Positions 33,394-41,292 are shown, counted from the first letter of the stretch. The stretch: DNA of 56,873 nt from CAYXDO01 sp964463485 (GCA_964463485.1 CAYXDO010000066.1:1-56873); one strand, 5' to 3'. The notes: generated by a model not told the origin, from the sequence alone. Numbers and translations: made by a program.

Positions 33394-34602
33394 ATGAAAG
33401 GATTTTCGGCGCGCACCCGCGCGGCGGATGCACAACGCCTTCTCGCCGACCGCGTTCCGCCTCTGTCCGTCGAGACGATTCCCTTTCGACGAGCGCATGG
33501 CCGCTTCCTCGCCTCCCCGGTCATCTCCGATCGAGACGTCCCCGCTGAAGCGAAGTCCGCCATGGACGGCTTCGCGGTGAGGAGCGCCGATCTCCCCGGC
33601 ACGCTGCTCGTCGTCGCGACCCTCATGGCCGCCGACCGTCCCGACCTCGAGCTCGGCGCCGGCCAGGCCGCTCGAATCATGACCGGCGCGCGGGTCCCGA
33701 GCGGAGCGGACACGGTCGTCATGGTCGAAAGGACCAAGCTGTCAGGAGACTCCGTCGAAATCGCTCACACTCAGCCGTCCGGCACCAACATCCTCGCCCG
33801 AGGCGAGGACTTCGCGAAGGGACAGGTCGTCGTGCCAAAAGGCCGGCGCCTACGCCCCCAAGACGTCGCGATGGCCGTCTCCGCCGGCACGCTCGAGCTC
33901 GAAGTTCGGCGGCGACCCAAGGTACTCATCATCCCCACCGGCAACGAGCTCGTACCCGTGGGCACACCTTCGGCTGGCAAGATCGTCGAGTCCAACTCCT
34001 ACATGCTCGAGGCCCTCGCGGAGCGAGACGGCGCAGAAGTCAGCCTTCACCCGATCGTGAGGGACCGGCCGGAGCAACTCAGGGACACGCTGCTCTCCGC
34101 GGAAGCCGACCTCATCGTAGTCACCGGCGGTTCGAGCGTGGGTCAGGAGGACTTTGGACCCATGGTCGTTCGAGAGATCGGTGAGTTGCCAGTGCACGGG
34201 ATCGAGATTCGGCCGGCGTCTCCGACGGGAATCGGTTTCATTCCCGCCGCAAACGCGCCGGAGAAAGTCGTGGTGCTCGCGCCTGGGTTCCCGGTGGCCT
34301 CGCTGGTGGCCTGGGACTTCTTCGCGCGACGCGCCCTGATGGCCATGCTCGGCGCCGACCCGGCGCTCCCGTATAAGACCGTCAGCGCTCGGCTCGCCGA
34401 GGGCGTCACCAAACCAGATCGCCGATTGGAGCTCCCTCGAGTGCTACTCAGCGCCTCCGAGAGCGGCCCGATCGCCCGGATCCAACATGGCGGCGCCGCG
34501 CTCCTGTCGACCGCGACTCTCGGGGATGGGTTCCTGGAGCTCCCCGAAGGCCGCGCCGAGTTTCCCGCCGGCACGCCCCTCACCGTTCACCTCTACGATT
34601 GA
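33394..34602 (+). CDS. moeA: molybdopterin molybdotransferase MoeA
   Basis: 402 residues from ATG 33394, a length typical of MoeA, which inserts molybdate into adenylylated molybdopterin. Visible: SAMDGFAVRSADL (family N-terminal signature), GQAARIMTGARVPSGADTVVMVE, LEVRRRPKVLIIPTGNELV, GKIVESNSYMLEALAERDG, VTGGSSVGQEDFGPMVV (MPT-binding region) and PGFPVASLVAWDFF, then a C-terminal beta-barrel end. Thus the sub-domains follow in the usual order. Up to 40 extra residues from the in-frame tandem repeats could precede it. The dienoyl-CoA reductase gene follows 13 bases later, so they may be co-transcribed. The partner MogA/MoaB gene is not in the window. Confidence 0.9.
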   Translation: MKGFSARTRAADAQRLLADRVPPLSVETIPFRRAHGRFLASPVISDRDVPAEAKSAMDGFAVRSADLPGTLLVVATLMAADRPDLELGAGQAARIMTGARVPSGADTVVMVERTKLSGDSVEIAHTQPSGTNILARGEDFAKGQVVVPKGRRLRPQDVAMAVSAGTLELEVRRRPKVLIIPTGNELVPVGTPSAGKIVESNSYMLEALAERDGAEVSLHPIVRDRPEQLRDTLLSAEADLIVVTGGSSVGQEDFGPMVVREIGELPVHGIEIRPASPTGIGFIPAANAPEKVVVLAPGFPVASLVAWDFFARRALMAMLGADPALPYKTVSARLAEGVTKPDRRLELPRVLLSASESGPIARIQHGGAALLSTATLGDGFLELPEGRAEFPAGTPLTVHLYD

Positions 34603-34615
34603 AGGGTCCGCGGAA

Positions 34616-35473
34616 ATGCTAGAGTCAGGCGCGCTCCGAGAGCACACCATCATCGTCACCGGAGGTGGCACCGGGCTCGGCAAGGCCATGAGTACGAAGC
34701 TCGCGAGCTTGGGCGCCAATGTCGTGATCGCGGCTCGGAGCTTGGACCGGCTGGAAGGTGCCGCCAAAGAAATCGAGGCGGCGACCGGCGCGAGCGTCAT
34801 GGCCACTCGGGTGGACGTTCGGGAGCTCGCCAGCTGTGAAGCCATGGTCGCCGCCGCGGTGAAAAGATACGGCTCGATCCAAGGGCTCGTGAACAACGCC
34901 GCGGGAAACTTCCTCGTCGCCGCCGAAGATCTCACGCCAGGTGGGTTCGATGCCGTGGTCGGGATCGTGATGAAGGGCAGCTTCAACGCAACTCAGGCCG
35001 CCGGAAAGCAACTCATCGCGCAGGGCAAGGGTGGCGCCATCCTGAATATCCTGACCACCTACGCGTGGACCGGCTCGGCGTTCGTCCTGCCCTCGGCCAT
35101 GGCCAAAGCCGGAGTCCTCGCGATGACTCGGTCGCTGGCCGTCGAGTGGGGATCGGGCTACGGAATCCGCGTCAACGCCATCGCCCCCGGCCCTTTCAAG
35201 ACGGAAGGCGCGTGGCACGCGCTGGTCCCGAACGAAGCCCTCGAAGACCGCGCGAAGCAGCGAATTCCGCTGCGCCGCTTCGGCGACCCCGAGGAGCTCG
35301 CGAACCTCGCCGCCTATCTGCTGAGTCCATACTCGGCGTATATCAACGGCGACTGCATCACGATCGACGGCGGGGAGTGGCTCCAGGGCGCCAGCGCCTT
35401 CAGCTCCTTCACCGAGATGCCGAGGGACGACGCCCGCGCGCTCTTCAAAGCCATGCGCGGCGTGAAAAAATGA
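34616..35473 (+). CDS. 2,4-dienoyl-CoA reductase-type SDR oxidoreductase
   Basis: 285 residues. TGGGTGLGKAMSTKLASLGANVVIAARS is the NADP-binding Rossmann start, NNAAGNF the conserved Asn-Asn-Ala-Ala-Gly. FVLPSAMAKAGVLAMTRSLAVEWG has Ser-x-x-x-Lys in place of the usual Tyr-x-x-x-Lys, as in mitochondrial 2,4-dienoyl-CoA reductase (DECR), and PGPFKTEGAW, RRFGDPEELANLAAYLLSP and YINGDCITIDGGEW match that family rather than FabG. It likely reduces a 2,4-dienoyl-CoA or related enoyl thioester in the breakdown of unsaturated fatty acids. ATG at 34616; the Nudix gene overlaps by ATGA. Confidence 0.85.
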   Translation: MLESGALREHTIIVTGGGTGLGKAMSTKLASLGANVVIAARSLDRLEGAAKEIEAATGASVMATRVDVRELASCEAMVAAAVKRYGSIQGLVNNAAGNFLVAAEDLTPGGFDAVVGIVMKGSFNATQAAGKQLIAQGKGGAILNILTTYAWTGSAFVLPSAMAKAGVLAMTRSLAVEWGSGYGIRVNAIAPGPFKTEGAWHALVPNEALEDRAKQRIPLRRFGDPEELANLAAYLLSPYSAYINGDCITIDGGEWLQGASAFSSFTEMPRDDARALFKAMRGVKK

Positions 35474-35994
35474 GCCTGAAGGAGCGAATTTGGCAGGTCG
35501 GAGAGTCTGCCTGGCGCGCGATGCCGCAGGCCTCCCGAATCTCGTTTTTGCGGGCGACCAACGCCACCTGGCTCGTCGGCGTGGTTGGCCTCATCACCAA
35601 CGCGAACGGTCACGTGCTCCTGCTCGAACACCGCTATCGAGTGCCCTGGCGCTGGGGCCTGCCCGGAGGCCACGTCGCCCACGGCGAGAGGTTGGAGCTC
35701 GCCCTCGAGCGCGAAGTCTTCGAAGAGACCGGAATCCGAGTTCGCGCCGCGGGGACGATCCTCGACTTCGAGCTCGCTGAGGCTATCGGAGCCATCACGG
35801 TGACTCTGCCTGCGACCACCGACGCGGACTCAGTCACTCCCAAATCGTGGGAAATTGCCGGCGGAGGCTTCTTCCCGCCGGATAAGCTGCCCGAACGAAT
35901 GGATCGGTATCAGGGCGACATCATCGAACGATCTCTCAGGAACAGAGTCGGCCTCGAGGTGGGATCCCGAAATCGCGCCCGGAGGTCGATATGA
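35470..35994 (+). CDS. Nudix hydrolase
   Basis: 174 residues from the ATG at 35470 overlapping the SDR stop. The Nudix box is intact: GGHVAHGERLELALEREVFEETGI fits G-x5-E-x7-REUxEExGU. The barrel strands flank it (WLVGVVGLITNANGHVLLLEH, WGLPGG). The N-terminal 40 residues (MSLKERIWQVGESAW) form a short helix. Nudix enzymes split nucleoside diphosphate compounds; substrate unknown. Followed with a 4-base overlap by the TPR-like membrane protein. The C-terminal is Arg-rich. Confidence 0.85.
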   Translation: MSLKERIWQVGESAWRAMPQASRISFLRATNATWLVGVVGLITNANGHVLLLEHRYRVPWRWGLPGGHVAHGERLELALEREVFEETGIRVRAAGTILDFELAEAIGAITVTLPATTDADSVTPKSWEIAGGGFFPPDKLPERMDRYQGDIIERSLRNRVGLEVGSRNRARRSI

Positions 35995-36929
35995 ACGGAC
36001 CGAGCTTTTGCCACGAACGCCGCCCCTCGCTTCGAGTCGGCCGTCGTTGCTCCCTCGCGAGCGGGGCCAAGTCGGTAGTGTCGTTGGCACTCATGCTGGC
36101 CGTGAGTTCCGCGCTCGCGCAACCGGGCGAAGACGAGCGCCCGCCCGACATCGAAGTGGGTTCCCGAAGAATCGGCGGCCCCGGCACGGCGACCGAGCAG
36201 GCCGAGGTCGCTCGAGCCTACGCGGAGGAAGACGAAGAGGTCCTCACCGAAGAGACTCTCCCCCCCAAAGGCAACAAGAAGAGACTCCCAGGACTTCACC
36301 AAATCGCAAAACGATACGTAGGCGGAGCCGATTGGATCACCGCCTGCGACCGCTATGACCAACTCATCGACGAAGGCGGAGACGAGGCCCTCGACCTCGT
36401 CGACGACGGAAAGAAAAACGCCGCCAAAGCCTACCAACACTGCGCGGAGGCCGAAATCATCAAGGCCAACGACGAGAAGGCCGAGAGGTTGATCAAAAAA
36501 TCCGAAAAATACGGCGGCACCAGCCCGAGGCTCGACGCGCTCCGCAGGCGAATGGCTCGCGAGAGATACCGCCGAGAGATGATGCAGGGCAACGTCGACC
36601 GAGCTTTCGACAACTACAAAAAATACCAGGCCCAGAACAAGGACGAAGACGAGCGGATCTGGATGGGCACCGAGCTCACCAAGCTGGCGGTCGATGCAAA
36701 CAAGGCCAAAGACAAAGTTCGGACGGAACAAATGATCAAGATGGCCGAGGAAGTCTCACCGCAGAACCCAGAGCTCCGAGCGCTCATCAAGAAGCTCGAC
36801 GCCGAAAAGAACGTCTTCAAGAACGCGCTCACGTTCTCCGTCGCCATGCTGGCCGTGGTCGGAGTGTTCGGGGGCCTCGCCAAGCTCAGATCCAGATCGA
36901 AGATCAAAGTCTCCAAGTTCGAGGAGTAG
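35991..36929 (+). CDS. exported TPR-like protein with C-terminal membrane helix
   Basis: 312 residues. A probable signal or anchor (SVVSLALMLAVSSALAQ) near residue 28-44, an acidic linker, then about 170 residues of basic/acidic helical repeats (AAKAYQHCAEAEIIKANDEKAERLIKKS, MQGNVDRAFDNYKKYQ, TELTKLAVDANKAKDKVRTEQMIKM; TPR-like). Near the C-terminus a single hydrophobic segment (TFSVAMLAVVGVFGGLA) precedes a basic tail (KLRSRSKIKVSKFEE). It probably spans the inner membrane with a soluble scaffold. The coding sequence for this last helix is repeated 1 kb downstream, and its stop codon lies in a 14-bp tandem repeat. Confidence 0.7.
   Translation: MNGPSFCHERRPSLRVGRRCSLASGAKSVVSLALMLAVSSALAQPGEDERPPDIEVGSRRIGGPGTATEQAEVARAYAEEDEEVLTEETLPPKGNKKRLPGLHQIAKRYVGGADWITACDRYDQLIDEGGDEALDLVDDGKKNAAKAYQHCAEAEIIKANDEKAERLIKKSEKYGGTSPRLDALRRRMARERYRREMMQGNVDRAFDNYKKYQAQNKDEDERIWMGTELTKLAVDANKAKDKVRTEQMIKMAEEVSPQNPELRALIKKLDAEKNVFKNALTFSVAMLAVVGVFGGLAKLRSRSKIKVSKFEE
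36838..36899 (+). repeat. 62-bp segment repeated at 37836-37896 (copy A)
   Basis: CCGTCGCCATGCTGGCCGTG, then GTCGGAGTGTTCGGGG, and CTCGCCAAGCTCAGATCC with AGATCG recur at 37836 with one base change and a one-base length difference. Copy A is inside the gene and encodes its C-terminal membrane helix. Confidence 0.85.
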
Positions 36930-36962
36930 CGACCGAGGAGTAGCGACCGAGGAGCAGCGACC
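36921..36962 (+). repeat. 14-bp tandem repeat, three copies, spanning the stop codon
   Basis: GAGGAGTAGCGACC twice, then GAGGAGCAGCGACC. The first unit carries the gene's last two Glu codons and its TAG. Confidence 0.8.
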
Positions 36963-37079
36963 GGGACAGTGCCGAGCCGTCGGAGCTCGGCCGCCTGTTC
37001 CAGGTTGCGGGCGTCGAGGGGAGATCCACCTAGCTCTGGGAAGATGGACACCACACAAGGATCCGAGTATGACCATCCG

Positions 37080-37796
37080 ATGCGTGGCCTCGCCGGCTTC
37101 GGCTCGATGCTCTTGGGCGTTTTCACTGGATGCAGCGGCGATCCCGAGGATGTCGCCGATCCCACCAAGTGTGGTCCCGCGCCTCACGTGCAGGTGACTG
37201 GACACGCGATGCTCTACGGTCTCACCGGCACCTCGACCGCGGTCGGGGCGCATTTCACGAGCGACCTTTGCCCAACCAAGGACTTCGTCACCGACCTTGG
37301 AGGTCGATTCACGGCCGGCTTCGCCCGGGACACCTCGCTGACGCTCGAAGGTCGCTTCGAGGGTTCGTTCCCCGTGCGCTCGGGCGAGCTCGTCTTGACC
37401 GAGGATCTGGAGGCCAGCGGGTACTTCATCCCGAAGGCTCTCCGAGGCCTCTTCCCGGAGGAGTTCGACGACAGCTCCGGGATGCTGGTGGCGTCCGTGA
37501 ACGTCGAAGCCGGCGCTACGGGCGCCTGCGCCGACCGGAGCGGCGTGGTGGTGACGCTCCCGGGATCCACGTCGGTCTACTTCAAGGGCGACACCGTGCC
37601 GGAGCTCGACCGGACTCTCCAGGCTACCGGACCCATCGGCCTGATGGCCACGGTACGGACACCAGATCCCGAGCCCATTCAGGCGACGGCCCACAAGACA
37701 GGCTGCACGGTCGATTTCGAAATGGCGGGACAGACGGGACGCGCTCGGTTCCAGGCCGGCACACTCACGGGCCTCGCGGTTCGACTCGCCAACTGA
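37080..37796 (+). CDS. lipoprotein of unknown function
   Basis: 238 residues from the ATG at 37080 (MRGLAGFGSMLLGVFTGC, lipobox Phe-Thr-Gly-Cys). An ATG at 37044 is in frame but adds non-signal residues. The body is strand-rich with a few Cys (CGPAPH, LCPTKD, CADRSG, GCTVDF), like a beta-sandwich surface module. No family recognised. Single gene after the TPR-like gene on the same strand. Confidence 0.65.
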   Translation: MRGLAGFGSMLLGVFTGCSGDPEDVADPTKCGPAPHVQVTGHAMLYGLTGTSTAVGAHFTSDLCPTKDFVTDLGGRFTAGFARDTSLTLEGRFEGSFPVRSGELVLTEDLEASGYFIPKALRGLFPEEFDDSSGMLVASVNVEAGATGACADRSGVVVTLPGSTSVYFKGDTVPELDRTLQATGPIGLMATVRTPDPEPIQATAHKTGCTVDFEMAGQTGRARFQAGTLTGLAVRLAN

Positions 37797-37835
37797 TCGC
37801 CAACCGAGCTTCGATCGCTCGGGTGCTTGGCTCAC

Positions 37836-37896
37836 CCGTCGCCGTGCTGGCCGTGGTCGGAGTGTTCGGGGTCTCGCCAAGCTCAGATCCAGATCG
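37836..37896 (+). repeat. 62-bp segment copy B, in a non-coding stretch
   Basis: Copy of 36838-36899, 998 bases downstream, here out of any supported gene, shifted by one lost base. It could result from recombination or slippage over a 1-kb loop that carried the lipoprotein gene in between. Confidence 0.85.
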
Positions 37897-38128
37897 CGAA
37901 TGTAACCTTGTTCCCCTTTCGCGCGCTCCGACAGGGAGCGCCGCGCAGCCGGCCGCCGATACCTCTGGCATGAACGCCGCGCGCGCCCAGGGTCCGATCC
38001 AGGCTCGATTCGCCCCAGCGACCCAACCCTTGTCACTCTGCTCGCGCCCGAAAGCGCGGCCCGAATTTGTCGACGAGTTCGAGCGGTGCGCACCCGAGGC
38101 GAAGTGGTGGAGCGCTCCGAAAGCCCGT

Positions 38129-38374
38129 ATGGACCAGCGCGTGCTGTTCTCGACGGTGTCGCCGAGCCTCCTCGGAGTCATGGCTGGCGTGCCCAACGAG
38201 CTGGTCAACGCGACGGTGTTGTCGATGGCGGCGGAGCTCGGCCGCGAGGAGGACCAGGCGGCTCTGCGAGAGGCGGACCGAGTCCCCGAGGCGATCGTCT
38301 GCGAGTCCACCGGCCACGAGCTCCGCTGGGTGTTCGCGAGGTCGCGGCGAGTCGTCGCCCGCACTACGCGATGA
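38129..38374 (+). CDS. small unknown protein (family copy 1)
   Basis: 81 residues. VPNELVNATVLSMAAELG, then REEDQAALREADRVPEAIV, and RWVFARSRRVVARTTR. The same core recurs at 41002-41292 (for example NATVLSMAAELGLEEDQ, RVPEAIVSES, RWVFAKSRRVV), so a real family is likely: two copies flank the pair of Rpn nuclease genes. There is no signal peptide. No family recognised. The start codon is uncertain. Confidence 0.5.
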   Translation: MDQRVLFSTVSPSLLGVMAGVPNELVNATVLSMAAELGREEDQAALREADRVPEAIVCESTGHELRWVFARSRRVVARTTR

Positions 38375-38471
38375 GAGCCAATCTCCGGACTGCATATGTC
38401 ACTTCAACGGAAATCCTGAGTTAGTTAGTTGGTTCGCACTACCGTGTCACACGAAATCCCCCACGTTTTTC

Positions 38472-38507
38472 GAGCACGAGCACAAGCACGAACAAGCACG
38501 AGCACGA
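38472..38507. repeat. GAGCAC/AAGCAC hexamer repeat upstream of first Rpn gene
   Basis: CGAGCACGAGCACAAGCACG, then AACAAGCACGAGCACG, an array of GAGCAC-type hexamers about 60 bases upstream of the gene start. A related array with inverted arms precedes the second Rpn gene. Confidence 0.7.
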
Positions 38508-38566
38508 TCCGGCAACGAGTTGCTCCCAGCGTTGCGACCCCGTCCGCTGCGCTGTAGAATGGAGTC

Positions 38567-39520
38567 GTGACCCGGCCCGTCTTTGCGGACCCGAAGACCG
38601 ACTTCGTGTTCAAGCGGATTTTTGGCACCGAAACCCACAAAGACCTCCTCATCGAGCTCCTGAATGACCTCCTCGAGCTTCGCGGAGCTCACCGCCTGGC
38701 GGACGTCACGTTTCTTCACCCGGAGCAGCGCGTTCCCATCGAAGGCATGAAGCTCTCTATCGTCGACGTGAAGTGCACGGACGCCGAAGGCACGACCTAC
38801 GTCGTCGAGATGCAGGTCCTCAACGTCGAGGGGTTCGAGCGGCGGGTCGTGTACAACGTGTCGAAGGCTTACACCACGCAGCTCCGGACCGGCGAAGGCT
38901 ATCCGCAGCTATCGGACGTCGTCGGCGTGACGATCTGCGACTTCGCGTTGTGGCCGGAGCCCGTGCCGATGCTGAGTCGTTGGCGGATGCAAGAGCAGCA
39001 CACCGGCAGCCTCTTGGGTTTGGGTCAAATTCAGTACGTGTTCCTCGAGCTCCCCAAGCTCGATCGGAGCCGGGACCCACGAACCGCGGTGGAAAAGTGG
39101 GCTTACTTTTTCTCGGAGGCCGAGAACCTGAGTATCGTGCCGCCGGTGCTGGCGAGCGCCCCGTTCAAATCGGCGCTCGACGTGGCGCGGATGAGCGCGT
39201 TCACCGACGACGAGTGGGAAGCCTACGACCGCGCGAAGATCGCCGAACAAGATGCGCGCGGCATGCTGAGCCTCGCACAGCGGCTCGGCTTCAACGAGGG
39301 CGAGAAGAGCGGGCTCGAGAAGGGCCAGAAGCTCGGCTTCGACGAAGGTGAGAAGAGCGGGCTCGAGAAAGGGTTGCGGGCCGCCATCACTTCGCTTTTC
39401 GAAGTCCTCGGGGTCGAGCTGGACGATTCGAAGACGGCAGCACTCGACGGAAAATCGAGCTCCGAGCTGGAGTCGATCTTGAAAAGCCTGAAGACGACTC
39501 GAAGCTGGTCGCAGGCCTGA
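38567..39520 (+). CDS. Rpn family recombination-promoting nuclease / PD-(D/E)XK transposase-like protein (paralogue 1)
   Basis: 317 residues from a GTG at 38567. FADPKTDFVFKRIFG at the N-terminus, then KLSIVDVKCTDAEGTTYVVEMQVLN (Asp and Glu-x-Gln of the PD-(D/E)XK core) are the Rpn/PF12784 signature. YVVEMQV carries the acid pair. The C-terminal 90 residues have EGEKSGLEKGQKLGFDEG repeats, a known variable tail in this family. These proteins stimulate recombination-type DNA exchange and are often mobile or amplified, but show no terminal inverted repeats here. It is followed by a close paralogue on the same strand. Confidence 0.85.
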   Translation: MTRPVFADPKTDFVFKRIFGTETHKDLLIELLNDLLELRGAHRLADVTFLHPEQRVPIEGMKLSIVDVKCTDAEGTTYVVEMQVLNVEGFERRVVYNVSKAYTTQLRTGEGYPQLSDVVGVTICDFALWPEPVPMLSRWRMQEQHTGSLLGLGQIQYVFLELPKLDRSRDPRTAVEKWAYFFSEAENLSIVPPVLASAPFKSALDVARMSAFTDDEWEAYDRAKIAEQDARGMLSLAQRLGFNEGEKSGLEKGQKLGFDEGEKSGLEKGLRAAITSLFEVLGVELDDSKTAALDGKSSSELESILKSLKTTRSWSQA

Positions 39521-39710
39521 GCTTGGTCGAAGGACGGCGCTCCGCCCGGAGCATTGATCGTCCGAGAGGAGCGCGACCGTGATCCGGCCGTAGGGTCGGG
39601 GTACGTCGCCGCCGCCGAAGCTCCGGCAGGGGCTAGTTAGCTAGCTAGAGCGCCGATCGGGTTGAACGCCCCAAAGTTTTCCGGCAGTTGAAGATTGATC
39701 CAAGCTCGGA

Positions 39711-39783
39711 CTTTCGTGCTCGTGCTTTCGTGCTCTTGCTCGATCCGAAGAATTCCGAGCACGTGCACGAGCACGAGCACGAT
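39711..39783. repeat. GTGCTC/GAGCAC inverted hexamer arrays upstream of second Rpn gene
   Basis: TCGTGCTCGTGC at 39714-39725 is the exact reverse complement of GCACGAGCACGA at 39765-39776, with a spacer; extra hexamers on both sides. It can fold into a 12-bp or longer hairpin. It lies in the 374-base spacer between the two Rpn genes, which has no other supported gene. Confidence 0.75.
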
Positions 39784-39894
39784 TTCATTGGAGTTCCAAG
39801 CCGATTGGCGCTCTAGGCAGTCGGGAACCACAGCCAGGCGTCGCCGCCTTCGAAAGGTGACTCCGCTCAGCGGGCCCGAGAGTACACTGGCCGC

Positions 39895-40872
39895 GTGAAG
39901 CGACCCATCTTCGCCGACCCGAAGACCGACTTCGTCTTCAAGCGCATCTTCGGCAGCGAGGCGCACAAGGATCTACTCATCGAGCTCCTCAACGATCTCT
40001 TGGAGCTCCAGGGATCCCATCGCCTCGTGGACGTGGCCTTCCTGCACCCGGAGCAGCGGATCCCGATCGACGGGATGAAGCTGTCGATCGTCGACGTGAA
40101 GTGTACGGACGCCTCGGGCACGACCTACGTCGTGGAGATGCAGGTCCTCAACGTCGAGGGGTTCGAGCGCCGAGTAGTCTACAACGTCTCGAAGTCGTAC
40201 ACGACGCAGCTCCGGACGGGCGAAGGCTATCCGCAGCTATCGGACGTCGTCGGCGTGACGATATGCGACTTCGAGCTTTGGCCGGAGCCCGTGCCGATGC
40301 TGAGTCGTTGGCGGATGCAGGAACAGCACACCGGGAGCATTTTGGGTTTGGGCCAGATTCAGTACGTGTTCCTCGAGCTCCCAAAGCTCGATCGCAGTCG
40401 GGACCCACGAATCGCGGTGGAGAAATGGGCCTACTTCTTCTCGGAGGCCGAGAACCTGAGCATCGTGCCGCCGGTGCTGGCGAGCGCCCCCTTCGAATCG
40501 GCGCTCGATGTGGCGCGGATGAGCGCGTTCACCGACGACGAGTGGGAAGCCTACGACCGCGCGAAGATCGCGGAACAAGACGCGCGCGGCATGTTGAGCC
40601 TCGCGGAGCGCACGGGGCTCGAGAAGGGGCTCGCGAAGGGCCAAAAGCTCGGCTTTGACCAGGGCCAGAAGCTCGGGCTCGAGAAAGGGCTCGAGAAAGG
40701 GCTCGAGAAAGGGCTCGAGAAAGGGTTGCGGGCCGCCATCGCTTCGCTTTGCGAAGTCCTCGGGGTCAACCTGGACGATTCGACGAGCGCAGCCCTGGAC
40801 GGAAAATCCAGCCTCGAGCTGGAGGCGATCTTGAAAAGCCTGAAGACGACTCGAAGCTGGCCGCAGGCATGA
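39895..40872 (+). CDS. Rpn family recombination-promoting nuclease (paralogue 2)
   Basis: 325 residues from a GTG at 39895 (MKRPIFADPKTDFVFKRIFG). It is over 85 percent identical by eye to paralogue 1 through the nuclease core (IVDVKCTDASGTTYVVEMQVLN) and the middle region. The C-terminal tail is longer, with four exact LEKG units plus variants (QKLGLEKG, FDQGQKLG). This is a tandem gene duplication with divergence confined mostly to the repeat tail. It may act with paralogue 1 or as a heteromer. Confidence 0.85.
   Translation: MKRPIFADPKTDFVFKRIFGSEAHKDLLIELLNDLLELQGSHRLVDVAFLHPEQRIPIDGMKLSIVDVKCTDASGTTYVVEMQVLNVEGFERRVVYNVSKSYTTQLRTGEGYPQLSDVVGVTICDFELWPEPVPMLSRWRMQEQHTGSILGLGQIQYVFLELPKLDRSRDPRIAVEKWAYFFSEAENLSIVPPVLASAPFESALDVARMSAFTDDEWEAYDRAKIAEQDARGMLSLAERTGLEKGLAKGQKLGFDQGQKLGLEKGLEKGLEKGLEKGLRAAIASLCEVLGVNLDDSTSAALDGKSSLELEAILKSLKTTRSWPQA
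40675..40722 (+). repeat. 12-bp tandem repeat in Rpn paralogue 2, four copies
   Basis: GGGCTCGAGAAA repeated exactly four times, encoding Gly-Leu-Glu-Lys. Paralogue 1 has only diverged single units at the same place, so the array grew after the duplication. The 12-bp unit keeps the frame. Confidence 0.9.
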
Positions 40873-41001
40873 GTTCGTCGCGACGCTCGAGGAGCGTGAC
40901 CTCGCGAAGGCAGCAATGGCGCGTACGACGGCGCTTCACCCCTGTGTCCGATTTTCGGTAGTCTGTCCGACCGACTTCGGAGTGACTCACGGTCCGCCGA
41001 C

Positions 41002-41292
41002 GTGCCCAACGAGCCGGTCAACGCGACGGTGCTGTCGATGGCGGCGGAGCTCGGCCTCGAAGAGGACCAAACGGCCCTGCGAGAGGCGGAACGAGTCCCC
41101 GAAGCGATCGTCTCCGAGTCCCACGAGCCCCGCTGGGTGTTCGCCAAGTCGCGGCGAGTCGTCTCACGCGCCTCGCGATGTCGAGTCCATCAAAGCCAGG
41201 TTGGATCGGTTAGAGCGGCGGCTGTATGCACCCTCAGGGCTCGATATCCAGCACTGGACGCCCTGCAACAACAGGGCGATGAGGAGCTGTGA
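41002..41292 (+). CDS. small unknown protein (family copy 2)
   Basis: 96 residues from a GTG at 41002; the first 60 residues match the protein encoded at 38129-38374, while the C-terminal 40 differ because the stop of that copy (CGATGA) is CGATGT here and the frame reads on. The stop overlaps the start of the next lipoprotein gene by GTGA, consistent with a functional coupled gene, but the extension is compositionally unremarkable. Either a live gene with an extended tail or a decaying copy. Confidence 0.45.
   Translation: MPNEPVNATVLSMAAELGLEEDQTALREAERVPEAIVSESHEPRWVFAKSRRVVSRASRCRVHQSQVGSVRAAAVCTLRARYPALDALQQQGDEEL

Noticed and set aside
38567..40872. Rpn pair considered as an IS element
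   Set aside because: No terminal inverted repeats or target duplications found at the ends; kept as nuclease genes.
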